Assembly (NCBI RefSeq): GCF_019093865.1
Contig: NZ_JABJXD010000003.1
Span: 186,001-250,000 of the forward strand
From: Lentibacillus saliphilus
Lineage (GTDB): Bacteria; Bacillota; Bacilli; Bacillales; Amphibacillaceae
Direction of reading: 5' to 3'
Length of the DNA stretch: 64,000 bases
Of the stretch, positions 40,781 to 50,281 are shown in pieces. Under the pieces are notes generated by a model. That model was not told where the DNA came from. It made no database searches and was given only the letters and a program-made list of their open reading frames with translations. The position numbers and the translations under genes are program-made. The stretch's first letter is position 1, and the number at the start of each line of letters is the position of its first letter.

Positions 40781-42067
40781 TTAAACCGTTTTGCTATGTT
40801 CTACGAGGAAGTCAATTGCTTTCTTTAGTTTCAAGTCTTCTTTAATGGCATTGGCATTTCCACCAAGCATTTGTTTTAATTGGTCAATTTCAATGTTGTA
40901 CATTGATGACATACGCTCAAGTTCTTCATTAACGTCTTCTTCACTTGCTTCAACGTTTTCGGCAACCGCAATTGCTTCAAGTGTTAAGTTTGTTTTAACA
41001 CGCTTTTCTGCATCGCCTTTCATTTGCTCTTTAAGCGCAGCTTCGTCTTGACCGGAGAATTGGAAATACATTTCTTTGGTCATGCCTTGCATTTGAAGCT
41101 GTTGTTCGAATTCCTGGACCATACGATCTGTTTCAGTATCAACCATCGCTTCAGGAATGTCAACTTCAGCGTTGTCTGATGCTTTTTCAACGAGCGTTTG
41201 ACGCTTTTTGTTGTCTGCATCTTGGTCTCTCTGAGATTGTAATTCTTCTTTTTTCTTTGCACGTAATGCATCTAGCGTTTCAATGTCATCGTCGACATCT
41301 TTTGCAAATTCATCATCAAGCTCAGGCAATTCTTTTGCTTTGACTTCATGAACTTTTACTTTGAACGTTGCGTCTTTACCAGCGAATTCCTCTGCATGGT
41401 AATCTTCAGGGAAAGTAACATTAACTTCTGTTTCAGCGTCAATGTCTTTACCGATTAATTCATCCTCGAAGCCTGGAATAAATTGACCAGATCCAATTTC
41501 AAGTGGATGATCTTCGCCTTTTCCACCTTCAAATGCTTCACCATCGATAAAGCCTTCAAAGTCGATAACGGCTGTATCGCCTTTTTCAATCTGACCTTCT
41601 TCTTTTACAACGAGTTCAGCATGTTGTTCTTGTAATGCTTTAAGCTCTGCTTCAACATCTTCATCCGTCACTGTTGTGTCTTCAGCTTCAACTTCAAGAC
41701 CTTTATACTCACCGAGCTTCACTTCAGGCTTAACCGTTACTTTAGCTGTGAAAATTACGTCTTTACCTTTTTCAATTTGTTCAATGTCAATTTCTGGCTG
41801 ATCAACAGGTTCAATACCAGCTTCATCTACTGCCTTTGAATATGCTTCTGGAAGAAGAATATCAACAGCATCCTGATAAAGTGATTCAACTCCAAAACGA
41901 TTTTCAAAAATCATACGTGGAATACGGCCTTTTCTAAAGCCTGGAATTTGGACATCCTTAACAACCTTTTTAAACGCTTGATCTAGACCTTTGTCGAATT
42001 GCTCAGCCTCGACTTCAAACGTAAGTATACCTTCATTACCTTCTTGTTTTTCCCATTTTGCTGACAT
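40781..42067 (-). CDS. tig: Trigger factor
   Basis: 428 residues. The N-terminal ribosome-binding domain has the signature [10 protein letters not shown] near 43-52; the FKBP-type peptidyl-prolyl isomerase domain spans about 155-240 ([15 protein letters not shown]); the C-terminal chaperone arms are Glu/Lys-rich helices. It folds nascent chains at the ribosome exit. The protein is distinctly acidic. Confidence 0.98.
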   Translation of the reverse strand: MSAKWEKQEGNEGILTFEVEAEQFDKGLDQAFKKVVKDVQIPGFRKGRIPRMIFENRFGVESLYQDAVDILLPEAYSKAVDEAGIEPVDQPEIDIEQIEKGKDVIFTAKVTVKPEVKLGEYKGLEVEAEDTTVTDEDVEAELKALQEQHAELVVKEEGQIEKGDTAVIDFEGFIDGEAFEGGKGEDHPLEIGSGQFIPGFEDELIGKDIDAETEVNVTFPEDYHAEEFAGKDATFKVKVHEVKAKELPELDDEFAKDVDDDIETLDALRAKKKEELQSQRDQDADNKKRQTLVEKASDNAEVDIPEAMVDTETDRMVQEFEQQLQMQGMTKEMYFQFSGQDEAALKEQMKGDAEKRVKTNLTLEAIAVAENVEASEEDVNEELERMSSMYNIEIDQLKQMLGGNANAIKEDLKLKKAIDFLVEHSKTV

Positions 42068-42153
42068 AGAATTACCTCCAAAAATCTATTATTTCAGTGT
42101 TTACACATTGATTTACGTTAAGATCGCTCTCAATTCAAATTTACAACCATTAC

Positions 42154-42181
42154 ATTATAACATAATTGTTGGCCCTTTCAA
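42154..42181 (-). promoter_or_regulatory. Sigma-A promoter of tig
   Basis: TTGAAA, a 16-base spacer and a perfect TATAAT on the minus strand, about 87 bases before the start codon. Confidence 0.7.
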
Positions 42182-42202
42182 GCATTTACACACGATTAGG
42201 CA

Positions 42203-43180
42203 TTATGCATCTATAATTGACAAGTATAATCCGTCACATAAATTCAATTCTTCAACATAGCGAGAAACCATTTGATGCTCATCTGTTTCATTATGTATGG
42301 ATAATAGGTTATTGCCAATAGAGATAAGTGCTTCCGCAAGTGCTGGTGCTTGATCCTCATCAGGGATTAAAGGATACCTCACATAGGCGAATCTAAGTAA
42401 CAATGTATGCAGTTGTTGAAACATTGTCGGGTTGCTTTGATCCATCTCGTTCAATCGTGCCCTTGTTTCTTTTATCGTCACATGATTTTCGATACGTGGA
42501 ACGTTCATTGGTGTGAATTCACCTGACAAGCCTAATTTGTGGACATTTACTGGTTGATTCACCCCTCGGTCTCTATACCATTTAAATAGGGACGTTTTTA
42601 CCATTGGATGAACCGAATCATCTGTTAAATAATGGTCAATATTTTGTCTAGGGGGTGCGCCAATTCGCTGAAGCTCCTCAATAATTAACCATTGCTGATG
42701 ATGGTGCTGATGTTGATGGGCTTTATGTAAGTCTCTCATGAGCTTTGCTGCATGTTCGATAATGAGTTCTTCCCTCATATGTTGACTCAATTGCTGCAGC
42801 TGTTTGAATTGGTCTTTAAATGGAGAAGGCACCTTTTCTTTTTGACCCAGCTCCTCATCTACTATTTCAATCAAAACATCATACTGAGCGCTTTGAAATA
42901 AAATCGTAAGGTAAATATGAACATACTCGTAATAGTGCGCATCTCGTTTTCCCATGAGTATTTCACAAAGCTGTTCTGCTTCTTCAATTCGATCCAACTC
43001 CATTAAGCAGATAAGCTTACTCATCATAATGTCATGGTGCTTAATGTCATGTTCGATAAGTTGATTCAGCTTTTCTAGAGCTTCACTATAATTTTTATCT
43101 GTTAAAGCTACTAAACTTTCTTGTTCCAGTGTGGCTTGTAGCTTAGGAAACAGAATAACGTTGCTATGTTGGTCTGTCAT
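42203..43180 (-). CDS. ysoA: TPR-repeat protein YsoA
   Basis: 325 residues. The N-terminal half is all helical with tetratricopeptide-like repeats (NYSEALEKLNQLIEHD near 30, RIEEAEQLCEILMG near 63). The middle has a His/Gln-rich stretch (KAHQHQHHHQQW near 157). It occupies the ysoA position next to tig. The function is not known. Confidence 0.8.
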   Translation of the reverse strand: MTDQHSNVILFPKLQATLEQESLVALTDKNYSEALEKLNQLIEHDIKHHDIMMSKLICLMELDRIEEAEQLCEILMGKRDAHYYEYVHIYLTILFQSAQYDVLIEIVDEELGQKEKVPSPFKDQFKQLQQLSQHMREELIIEHAAKLMRDLHKAHQHQHHHQQWLIIEELQRIGAPPRQNIDHYLTDDSVHPMVKTSLFKWYRDRGVNQPVNVHKLGLSGEFTPMNVPRIENHVTIKETRARLNEMDQSNPTMFQQLHTLLLRFAYVRYPLIPDEDQAPALAEALISIGNNLLSIHNETDEHQMVSRYVEELNLCDGLYLSIIDA

Positions 43181-43573
43181 GTCCTCACCTCATCTCTATT
43201 ATATTGGGCACTTTTGTGACTTTCCATTCCTATTGAAAAAAAGAAACCCATATTGTTATATAGGCTCCTTAAGTGTGACGTCTTTGCAGGCGTATAAACC
43301 TTCAAACCTTATGTATGTGTGAAGATGTTGTTAAATGCACCTCTTCATTATAAATTAATCCTATCATTTTTTAAAGAACACCTATTGATTTTTCTTTAGA
43401 AGGTCTTTCATTCTCCCATAGCGTTGAGGTTTGTCTAAGGGACATAAGTGTGAAATCTATTTCGGTGTTCACATCGATTTAAAGAAATTGAATATTAAAA
43501 CTCAAGAATATGATCACAAAGAAAAACAATAATATCGTGAAGGGTTTTATCTAATGAAAGGAGACTTCATATA
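43181..43573. other. Gene-free AT-rich stretch, 393 bases
   Basis: I find no ribosome-site-backed reading frame or clear RNA element except the AAAGGAG site at the very end that serves the next gene. In B. subtilis the ilv-leu operon begins beyond ysoA; no trace of it is seen here. Confidence 0.5.
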
Positions 43574-43876
43574 ATGGAATTTCCAACAATACATACCAAT
43601 TTCTGGGATGGTGTCATTGCCGTACCAGTTATTGTAATCTTGACGCAATGTCTAAAATTGCTACCAATTCCAAGACAATATTTCCCTACTATAGCTAGTA
43701 TTTTTGGTTTTGCTTTCTCTATTTTCATTAGTCACCGGCATGATTTATGGGCGGGTCTTTTTATGGGTGCTTTTTACGGTGCTGCAGCAGTAGGAACCTA
43801 CTCATCTTTAAAAACGACATGGATGGCTTTTAAGTATAGAAGAAAAGAGAAAAAAAGTATCGAAAGTACAAGATAA
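43574..43876 (+). CDS. Holin-like small membrane protein
   Basis: 100 residues: membrane helices at about 12-30, 38-53 and 58-75, then a basic tail (KYRRKEKKSIESTR). The order and the short charged end resemble class II phage holins, but no endolysin lies nearby. AAAGGAG stands 10 bases before the ATG. It sits alone in an AT-rich region and may be a phage remnant or a domesticated gene. Confidence 0.5.
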   Translation: MEFPTIHTNFWDGVIAVPVIVILTQCLKLLPIPRQYFPTIASIFGFAFSIFISHRHDLWAGLFMGAFYGAAAVGTYSSLKTTWMAFKYRRKEKKSIESTR

Positions 43877-44236
43877 GGCGCGTTTAATCATTATTTTGCA
43901 CTCTTTAATTTATGTTTTTGGTAAATAATTGCATTAATTGGGTCATATAGGACATCGTTTTATTTGTTAATTTTATCGAGTTCAAGTAATGTTTTATTTA
44001 GGCCAGCTACACGTTTACACGAACACTTTCAGCGATAAATTTAAAAATTAAGAAATAATTCGCTTATCGAGTGATCTATTAGCATTGAACAATTTCTAAG
44101 TACGAAAGTGGAAAATACATAGAAAAAAAAGCTAACAAAATAGACGTAATCTATTAATCTTATTTTTATCGCTGATCTAATTTGGTTGTTAATTTCTATT
44201 AACATATAAAAAATTTTATTCTTAGGAGGTTTTAAA
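43877..44236. other. Gene-free AT-rich stretch, 360 bases
   Basis: Very AT-rich with no supported gene. It ends in the TTAGGAGG ribosome binding site of the lipoprotein gene, and its 3' part probably holds that gene's promoter, but I see no convincing -35/-10 pair. Confidence 0.5.
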
Positions 44237-44884
44237 ATGAAAAAACTTTTATTATTGCTATTGTCATTAACATTTGTTGTTGTATTAGCCGCATGTGGTT
44301 CTGATGATTCCTCGAGCAATGACACTTCAGATAATACTGAAGATCAATCTGGCTCTAGTGAGAACGAAAATGTCGCTGAGGAAGAAACAGAACCAGAAAA
44401 TGAAGGGAATACTTCTCCAGATGTTATCGAAAATGAAGCTGGTACATTTACAGCTCACACAAAGTTTGAAGAACCACAAACTCATAAAACAGGTCCAATT
44501 GTATTAACAATTAATAAAGTAGTTACTGCATCAGGTGAATTAGTAGAAGAGATGGCATCAATTTTAGAAACGGATCAACTTGAATATATACAAGTTGATA
44601 TTTCTGTAGAAAACACTTCAGAAGATGACATCACTTTCTATGCTGGTCAAGGAAAGATTTCTACTAACACTGGCGAACAACTTGATCCAAACATGTTTTT
44701 AAGCGGACATATTGATGGAGATTTAATGTCTGGAACTAAAGCTAATGATACATTCTTCTATGTTCTAGAAAATTCAAAAGCCGAAGATGTTGAATCCATT
44801 CGCATGGTATTTTCTGCACCACATGGAACGGAAAGCTTTGAAGATGTAGGAGAAAAATTAGATTTTGAAATTCAATTAAAATAA
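44237..44884 (+). CDS. Secreted lipoprotein, DUF4352-like
   Basis: 215 residues. A lipoprotein signal (MKKLLLLLLSLTFVVVLAAC) is followed by an acidic Ser/Asp/Glu linker of about 55 residues and a beta-rich domain with VLTINKVVTASGE and YIQVDISVENTSEDDITFYAGQ, the pattern of DUF4352/telokin-like lipoproteins. The role is unknown, probably at the cell surface. It has AGGAGG and its own terminator, so it is a single-gene unit. Confidence 0.75.
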   Translation: MKKLLLLLLSLTFVVVLAACGSDDSSSNDTSDNTEDQSGSSENENVAEEETEPENEGNTSPDVIENEAGTFTAHTKFEEPQTHKTGPIVLTINKVVTASGELVEEMASILETDQLEYIQVDISVENTSEDDITFYAGQGKISTNTGEQLDPNMFLSGHIDGDLMSGTKANDTFFYVLENSKAEDVESIRMVFSAPHGTESFEDVGEKLDFEIQLK

Positions 44885-44893
44885 TCACCATAA

Positions 44894-44927
44894 AAACAAC
44901 ACAAAACCCTTAACTTTTGTGTTGTTT
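44894..44927 (+). terminator. Terminator after the lipoprotein
   Basis: AAACAACACAAAA / TTTTGTGTTGTTT with an 8-base loop, then a T-run, 9 bases after the stop. Confidence 0.88.
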
Positions 44928-45106
44928 TTTTATTCTACGTCAAATGTTGGGGTAGGGGCGAGCGTTCCTCCTCCCCTTAAATAACCTTTGTTAGAACCCC
45001 ATTGTTGTAGCCATAGGTAAAACTATCCAAAATCTCAGACTACCAATTTTAGTCATTCTAGTTAGAGGCAGTAGAACTTTGCAGAAATATTGTAGATATA
45101 AAAAAA

Positions 45107-45141
45107 GATGCTCCCACAGTGTTCTAATCTGCGTTAGCATC
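45107..45141 (-). terminator. Terminator after the tRNA pair
   Basis: GATGCT / AGCATC arms with inner CGCAG/CTGTG pairing and a TTTTTTT run on the minus strand. It lies 50 bases beyond the tRNA-Arg 3' end. Nothing else is seen between here and the lipoprotein terminator. Confidence 0.65.
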
Positions 45142-45190
45142 CCTTATCTGTCAAAACCCTTGTCATATCAAAGGTTAAACTGTTATGTAA

Positions 45191-45267
45191 TGGCGTCCCA
45201 GGCAGGATTCGAACCTGCGACCCACAGCTTAGAAGGCTGTTGCTCTATCCAGCTGAGCTACTGGGAC
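45191..45267 (-). tRNA. tRNA-Arg (UCU)
   Basis: A 77-base cloverleaf: acceptor GTCCCAG / CTGGGAC, D-loop AGCTGGAT, anticodon loop CTTCTAA with UCU, T-loop GGTTCGAATCC, and encoded CCA. It reads AGA codons. It is 20 bases after tRNA-Gly on the same strand. Confidence 0.97.
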
Positions 45268-45287
45268 ATAAATATGTAAAACAGTAA

Positions 45288-45361
45288 TGGAGCGGGTGAA
45301 GGGAATCGAACCCTCGTCATCAGCTTGGAAGGCTGAGGTTTTACCATTAAACTACACCCGC
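45288..45361 (-). tRNA. tRNA-Gly (UCC)
   Basis: A 74-base cloverleaf: acceptor GCGGGTG / CACCCGC, short D-loop AATGGTA, anticodon loop CTTCCAA with UCC, T-loop GGTTCGATTCC, and encoded CCA. It reads GGA/GGG codons. First of the two-gene tRNA unit. Confidence 0.97.
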
Positions 45362-45458
45362 AAAATTTGCTATCGTTTTAACGGACAAGAATTATTATAC
45401 GTCGCATTGCATATAATGTCAACACCATTTTATAGTTTTTTCACTGGTTGTATTGTAT

Positions 45459-45522
45459 GGTGCCTGGAACTTCTCTCTGTTTTTTACAAACATGTAACCC
45501 ACTTCGACAAGCGCCAGGCACC
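45459..45522. repeat. GGTGCCTGG inverted repeat
   Basis: Nine-base arms GGTGCCTGG (45459) and CCAGGCACC (45514) are 46 bases apart, 20 bases after the ysnB stop. The inside has no strong pairing. It may be a dispersed Bacillaceae repeat or a weak terminator. Confidence 0.45.
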
Positions 45523-45542
45523 ACACCTTCCACACGCTCTTT

Positions 45543-46052
45543 TTAATTAAACGTAACACGTGTGGAAAGGTGTTGATGTAGTGTACCGTCCATGTGATAA
45601 AAATCAATGTATATGTCTTTGGGCGTATCCCATCTCATAATGGCATACGTCTTATCTGGATGGCGTCTCGGTTGTTTTATGCTACCTGGATTAATAAACA
45701 ACTGATTGCCGACCATTTCAGCACCGGCTACATGGGTATGTCCGTAGCATACAATCTGTGCAGATTTTTCCTGAGATTTATAAGCTAAAGGGAGTAAACC
45801 AGAATTAACTCGATGTAAATGGCCATGTGTAATGTAAAAGGTGAGACCACCTATATCCACTGTATGATCAAGTGGGTATCGCGCATCAAAATCACAATTG
45901 CCCCCAACCTTTATAAAACCTTCTAATTGTTCAGCATCCATACCAAGCTCTGTATCGCCACAATGTATCATCGTCGAACAGTGATGGCGCTGTTTAATGT
46001 CTTCTAATTCGGTCGTTAATCCGTGGGAGTCACTCACAATTAAAACGTTCAT
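45543..46052 (-). CDS. ysnB: MJ0936/YfcE-type metallophosphoesterase YsnB
   Basis: 169 residues with the calcineurin-like metal sites: VSDSHG near 6-11, MIHCGDTE near 35, GNCDFDA near 56, THGH near 79, and YGHTHVA near 103. It probably cleaves phosphodiesters; the substrate is unknown. The ATG at 46052 gives the usual start. It overlaps no gene and follows rdgB by 17 bases. Confidence 0.92.
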   Translation of the reverse strand: MNVLIVSDSHGLTTELEDIKQRHHCSTMIHCGDTELGMDAEQLEGFIKVGGNCDFDARYPLDHTVDIGGLTFYITHGHLHRVNSGLLPLAYKSQEKSAQIVCYGHTHVAGAEMVGNQLFINPGSIKQPRRHPDKTYAIMRWDTPKDIYIDFYHMDGTLHQHLSTRVTFN

Positions 46053-46069
46053 ACACTCACCCGCTTTTT

Positions 46070-46675
46070 TTACAACTCTGCTTGAACTGACATAATCCAA
46101 TCCTTTAACTGATCAAAGGCATGTTTTCGATGGCTAATTGCATTTTTTTCCGCTTTGGACAACTCAGCCATTGTTTTCGCATAGCCTGATGGCACAAAAA
46201 TCGGGTCATAGCCAAAACCATTCTCGCCTTTAGGCTCTCGATTAATATGTCCTTCACAAAAGCCTGTTCGATAAACCGTTTCCTTGCCCGGTGTTGCCAC
46301 TGCTAAAACGCACACAAATCTAGCACCACGTTCCTCTGCGGGGATTTGATCAAGCTCTTTTAAAGCTTTCTCGACATTCTCCGCATCAGTGCTCGATTCT
46401 CCAGCATAGCGCGCTGAATAAATGCCCGGTCTGCCATCAAGTGCGTCAATTTCGAGACCTGAATCATCAGCAATAACTGTTTGACCCAATAAATTGGCTA
46501 TTGCTTCTGCTTTAATCGCTGCGTTTTCTTCAAACGTGTGACCCGTTTCCTCAATATCATCAACCGGTCCTTCAATATCTAAAAGTGAAACAGCTTCAAT
46601 TCCAAACGTTTTAAAGAAGTCTTTGAACTCTACTGCTTTGCCTGCATTTTTTGTAGCGACGACAATCTGTTTCAT
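46070..46675 (-). CDS. rdgB: dITP/XTP pyrophosphatase
   Basis: 201 residues of the Ham1 family. It removes non-canonical purine triphosphates. Seen: [17 protein letters not shown] at the start, [25 protein letters not shown] near 67, and [13 protein letters not shown] near 148. It overlaps rph by 4 bases. Confidence 0.97.
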   Translation of the reverse strand: MKQIVVATKNAGKAVEFKDFFKTFGIEAVSLLDIEGPVDDIEETGHTFEENAAIKAEAIANLLGQTVIADDSGLEIDALDGRPGIYSARYAGESSTDAENVEKALKELDQIPAEERGARFVCVLAVATPGKETVYRTGFCEGHINREPKGENGFGYDPIFVPSGYAKTMAELSKAEKNAISHRKHAFDQLKDWIMSVQAEL

Positions 46676-47445
46676 TCTGTATCTACACCATCCTGTTTGT
46701 CTGCGATTTCTCCAACCCGATCAGCGAGAGGTCCGAGAATGGCTTTCTGTTTTTCGATTAATTGCTCGATACCTTGATCTGCCAGTGCAAGCATGTTTTG
46801 TAGCTGGGCATGCGTAAACGTCGCTTCTTCACCTGTACCTTGTATTTCTACAAATTCGCCTTTACCTGTCATCACGACATTCATATCGACTGCAGCGATC
46901 GAATCCTCCGCATATTCAAGGTCAAGAATTTCCGTTCCATCAGGTAGGACGCCGACAGATATCGCTGCTAGAAAGTCCTTTACAGGCATTTTTTTAATTG
47001 ATTTTTTTTCCAAGAGTGTTCCAAAAGCAAGAACAACCGCAACAAACGCACCTGTAATAGAGGCTGTTCGTGTACCACCGTCAGCCTGGATAACATCACA
47101 ATCAATCCATAGTGTTCGTTCTCCAAACTTCTCCAAATCTACTACTGAACGGAGTGCCCGGCCAATCAACCGTTGAATTTCCATCGTCCGACCACTCACT
47201 TTTCCTTTCGAAGATTCCCTTATGTTACGCTGATCTGTTGCACGGGGCAGCATCGCATATTCAGCAGTAATCCACCCTTTGCCAGAACCGCGTAAAAAGG
47301 GCGGAACCCGCTCTTCTATACTGACGTTACAAATGACTTTCGTATCGCCTACTTCTATTAAAACTGATCCTTCAGGATGCTTAACAAAATGTGGGGTCAT
47401 TTTTATTGGTCTTAAATGTGTTACATTTCGTGCTTCATGTCTCAT
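46672..47445 (-). CDS. rph: Ribonuclease PH
   Basis: 257 residues. It is a phosphorolytic 3' exonuclease that trims tRNA ends. Seen: [16 protein letters not shown] near 62, [15 protein letters not shown] near 85, [15 protein letters not shown] near 114. The ATG at 47445 lies about 10 bases after GAGGAGG; the longer upstream frame is unsupported. Confidence 0.97.
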   Translation of the reverse strand: MRHEARNVTHLRPIKMTPHFVKHPEGSVLIEVGDTKVICNVSIEERVPPFLRGSGKGWITAEYAMLPRATDQRNIRESSKGKVSGRTMEIQRLIGRALRSVVDLEKFGERTLWIDCDVIQADGGTRTASITGAFVAVVLAFGTLLEKKSIKKMPVKDFLAAISVGVLPDGTEILDLEYAEDSIAAVDMNVVMTGKGEFVEIQGTGEEATFTHAQLQNMLALADQGIEQLIEKQKAILGPLADRVGEIADKQDGVDTE

Positions 47446-47677
47446 TCGTTTATTTCCTCCTCGCAACAAATAGCTTAACATATTTTTAGCTAAAGTGTCA
47501 TGTTCATACATGTCATACACATGCTAAAAAACACCTAATTAATGCGCTAATGCCTCGACAAAAAAGTAAGGAAAAATACTTTAACGAAGCCGATGCTTTT
47601 AACGAAACACCGCGCATACGATAAGTCATTTTCCCCATGTTTTGTGTAGCTTTATTGGAATGAGCCGCTTAGGCCGC

Positions 47678-48766
47678 TTACAATTTATCTTTCGGTACGA
47701 ACATATTCTTGTTAACAGGCTCTTTATAGACGTCTCCATTCTCATTCACAATTTGATCGATCTGATCCACTTTTACGTCAACAGATTTGACGCCTTGGTG
47801 CTCCGTTAAAGACCTGACGAGCGTTTCCATCACGTCATCAGATATGATTCCTGCTTCTCTGTTTTTTAAAATCGCCTGATTAAATTCTAACTGCAGCACG
47901 CCATCTTTTAACGTTGGTTCATTCAAAAGTGCCGTCTCCATGTTAAAAACATGTCTTAAATTCGATTCATAGTTTGGTCCTTGTAGCACAGCATTTACAA
48001 CGGCCTCAAACATATTATCTTGATTTCCTTCAACATGCTGAGTCACCGGAACGAAGTATTGTGTTTCATGGTGCACAGCTGGAAAGTATACTGTTACAGC
48101 TTCCTGGTTCATAATATCACCTGCTGCTAACGGCATAATATTAATGCCATTCGCTCTTGAATAGCCATCCAGAATAGGTGTGCCATTAACAGGCATTTCT
48201 TCTTGCTCTTCGCCCTCAATCCATAACTGAACCCTATCAACACCATCAAACTCTGTAAGTGTATACGTCATCGCTTGTAATATTTGCAGTTCACTCTCAC
48301 CGTTGTATTCTTTAAAATCCTCCGATACATCCACAATCATTGTACCGTCTTCTTGCAAATTCAAACCAAGAATTTCTGTTCCTGGTGGTAATACAGCCCT
48401 GAACCCATTTGGTAGAAGTGCGCTAACCGGACCATCCATAACAAGATATTCCAAAGCCTGTGCTGCTACCTCTTTTGATTCCGGTAATGGGATGTCTAAA
48501 GTTTGTGGTGCCACCATTCCGTTGCTATCAATCAAGTACAATTGACGTGCAACTGTTTCTGTTTGGCTGCCTGCCTGATTCGATTCCTTTGACTGTTGTT
48601 CTCCTTGGTCGGATTCATCTGTTCCGTTTACATTTTGACCTTCAACTGCTTCTGATTGAGGGGGTGGATCGATTTCTTCTGACGTCTGCTCCCCTTGAAA
48701 ACACCCTGTTACAAAGATGGCAATCACAAACAATATAGCCACCAACATTATGTCACGCATCTTCAT
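47678..48766 (-). CDS. gerM: Germination/sporulation lipoprotein GerM
   Basis: 362 residues. A signal with lipobox VTGC, an acidic linker, then two GerMN domains at about 90-210 and 230-350 (e.g. YLIDSNGMVAPQT and VYFPAVHHETQYFVP). GerM acts in engulfment and links SpoIIIA and SpoIIQ in B. subtilis, and is made in the mother cell. GGAGG precedes the ATG. A sigma-E-like CGTATACAT lies upstream, but I cannot confirm it. Confidence 0.93.
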   Translation of the reverse strand: MKMRDIMLVAILFVIAIFVTGCFQGEQTSEEIDPPPQSEAVEGQNVNGTDESDQGEQQSKESNQAGSQTETVARQLYLIDSNGMVAPQTLDIPLPESKEVAAQALEYLVMDGPVSALLPNGFRAVLPPGTEILGLNLQEDGTMIVDVSEDFKEYNGESELQILQAMTYTLTEFDGVDRVQLWIEGEEQEEMPVNGTPILDGYSRANGINIMPLAAGDIMNQEAVTVYFPAVHHETQYFVPVTQHVEGNQDNMFEAVVNAVLQGPNYESNLRHVFNMETALLNEPTLKDGVLQLEFNQAILKNREAGIISDDVMETLVRSLTEHQGVKSVDVKVDQIDQIVNENGDVYKEPVNKNMFVPKDKL

Positions 48767-48858
48767 GTCTATTAACCTCCTACGATGGTTTGTACTACCA
48801 TGTATACGAGCCTATGGAGATTTTAGACCTAATTCTTATTATTCATCATAAAAATATC

Positions 48859-48891
48859 AGGCGACAAGAGGAAACCCCCTATCATTCGCCT
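48859..48891 (-). terminator. Terminator overlapping the racE stop
   Basis: AGGCGA / TCGCCT arms with an inner AGGGGG...CCTCTT pairing include the last codons of racE; GATATTTTTAT follows on the minus strand. Confidence 0.65.
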
Positions 48892-49721
48892 GAATCAGTT
48901 TCTTGATCAATGATCGCTCGTTGGATAGATGAAATTGCAGACATCTCTAATTCTGTTGCTGCAAATACGATGTGTACAAGCTTTGCAAATACATCAGAAT
49001 GACCGGTCGTATAAAATTGATGCTGAATATTAACTGTTTCTTCATTCAATAAATGATTAAGTGATAAAAGCACGCTCGTCTCGCGCGCTGTCTCCTCACT
49101 CGACGAAATAATGGCGACATCGTCACCCATTACATCTTGGATGATAGGCTTTAATAGCGGATAATGTGTACAGCCTAAAATCAATGTATCAAAACGACCC
49201 CTTTCCTGTAAGGGGCGTAAAGTCTTCTTAACAATTTTTTCGGTTGTAGCACCTGACAACAAACCTTTTTCTACTAGAGGTACAAATTCCGGACAAGCAA
49301 GCGACTCAACGTGCAATGACGGTTTAATCGTTTGCAACGTTTGCGCATAAGCACCACTCGCTATCGTTCCTTCTGTACCAATAACAGCAACACGATTCGT
49401 TCTTGCTGTTTTAATCGCTGCCCTTGCACCAGGTTGAATAACACCTAAAACAGGTATCGGCAATTCTTCCTGTAGAATATCTAATGTAAAAGCTGTTGCT
49501 GTGTTACAGGCAATTACAAGCATTTTAATTTTTTTCTCCATCAAGAATGCAGCCATTTGCCGTGTGAATGTTTGTATTTCATGAGGTTCTCTCGGCCCAT
49601 AAGGGCATCTCGCGGTGTCACCAAGATAAATAATCCGTTCATTTGGCAACTGTCTCATAAGCTCCTGTGCCACAGTGAGACCGCCGATACCCGAATCAAT
49701 GACCCCTATCGCACGCTGCAC
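48882..49721 (-). CDS. racE: Glutamate racemase
   Basis: 279 residues. It makes D-glutamate for peptidoglycan. The two catalytic cysteines lie in IACNTATAF near 74 and LGCTHYPLL near 186; IGVIDSGIGGLTVA marks the start. I prefer the GTG at 49721, 8 bases from GAGG, over an ATG two codons upstream that is too close to the same site. It follows the MarR gene by 14 bases. Confidence 0.96.
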   Translation of the reverse strand: MQRAIGVIDSGIGGLTVAQELMRQLPNERIIYLGDTARCPYGPREPHEIQTFTRQMAAFLMEKKIKMLVIACNTATAFTLDILQEELPIPVLGVIQPGARAAIKTARTNRVAVIGTEGTIASGAYAQTLQTIKPSLHVESLACPEFVPLVEKGLLSGATTEKIVKKTLRPLQERGRFDTLILGCTHYPLLKPIIQDVMGDDVAIISSSEETARETSVLLSLNHLLNEETVNIQHQFYTTGHSDVFAKLVHIVFAATELEMSAISSIQRAIIDQETDSGE

Positions 49722-49735
49722 TGTCATCGCCTCTT

Positions 49736-50194
49736 TTACTCGATATCGTTACGTTTAAGATTCATCTGTTCATATAAATCACCAAGCAAATCATTTAACG
49801 CTGATATGTCCGTATCCGCAAATGATTGCATCACTTCACCTAAATAGGCTTGGCGTTTTTTGATCACTTCTTTAATAATCACTTTTCCTTTTTCCTGAAC
49901 TTGAATACGGACAACGCGTCGATCCTTTTCATCTCGTAACCGTTTCACGAGCCCATTATTTTCCATACGATCCACTAGGTCTGTCGTTGTACTGAACGCA
50001 AGTCCAATTTTTTTAGACAACGCACCTATCGTTAAATCTTCATCATCAATGAGCCACTGAAGAGCAGCAAACTGTGGTGCAGTAATCGGGTAATGATTTA
50101 AGATTTTTCTTCCATTTAGTTTTATTGCCCCGGCAATATACCGGAGTTTCTTCTCGAGCTCTTCTATTGGAACATGTTCTGTTCGATCGGTCAT
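49736..50194 (-). CDS. ysmB: MarR-family regulator YsmB
   Basis: 152 residues, a winged-helix fold with LTIGALSKKIGLAFSTTTDLVDRMENNGLVKR (recognition helix near 62-85) and DEKDRRVVRIQV (wing). The regulon is unknown. It is cotranscribed with racE, as in B. subtilis. Confidence 0.92.
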   Translation of the reverse strand: MTDRTEHVPIEELEKKLRYIAGAIKLNGRKILNHYPITAPQFAALQWLIDDEDLTIGALSKKIGLAFSTTTDLVDRMENNGLVKRLRDEKDRRVVRIQVQEKGKVIIKEVIKKRQAYLGEVMQSFADTDISALNDLLGDLYEQMNLKRNDIE

Positions 50195-50281
50195 ACTGCC
50201 GCCTCCCTATGTGTTTTGGAGATAGGGGTAGTGTATCATATTTCAAGAAAGCATTGTCGAAAAATGCTACAAAACCACTCT

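Noticed and set aside
43574-44884. Prophage
   Set aside because: Only one holin-like gene; there is no integrase, lysin, structural gene or flanking direct repeat.
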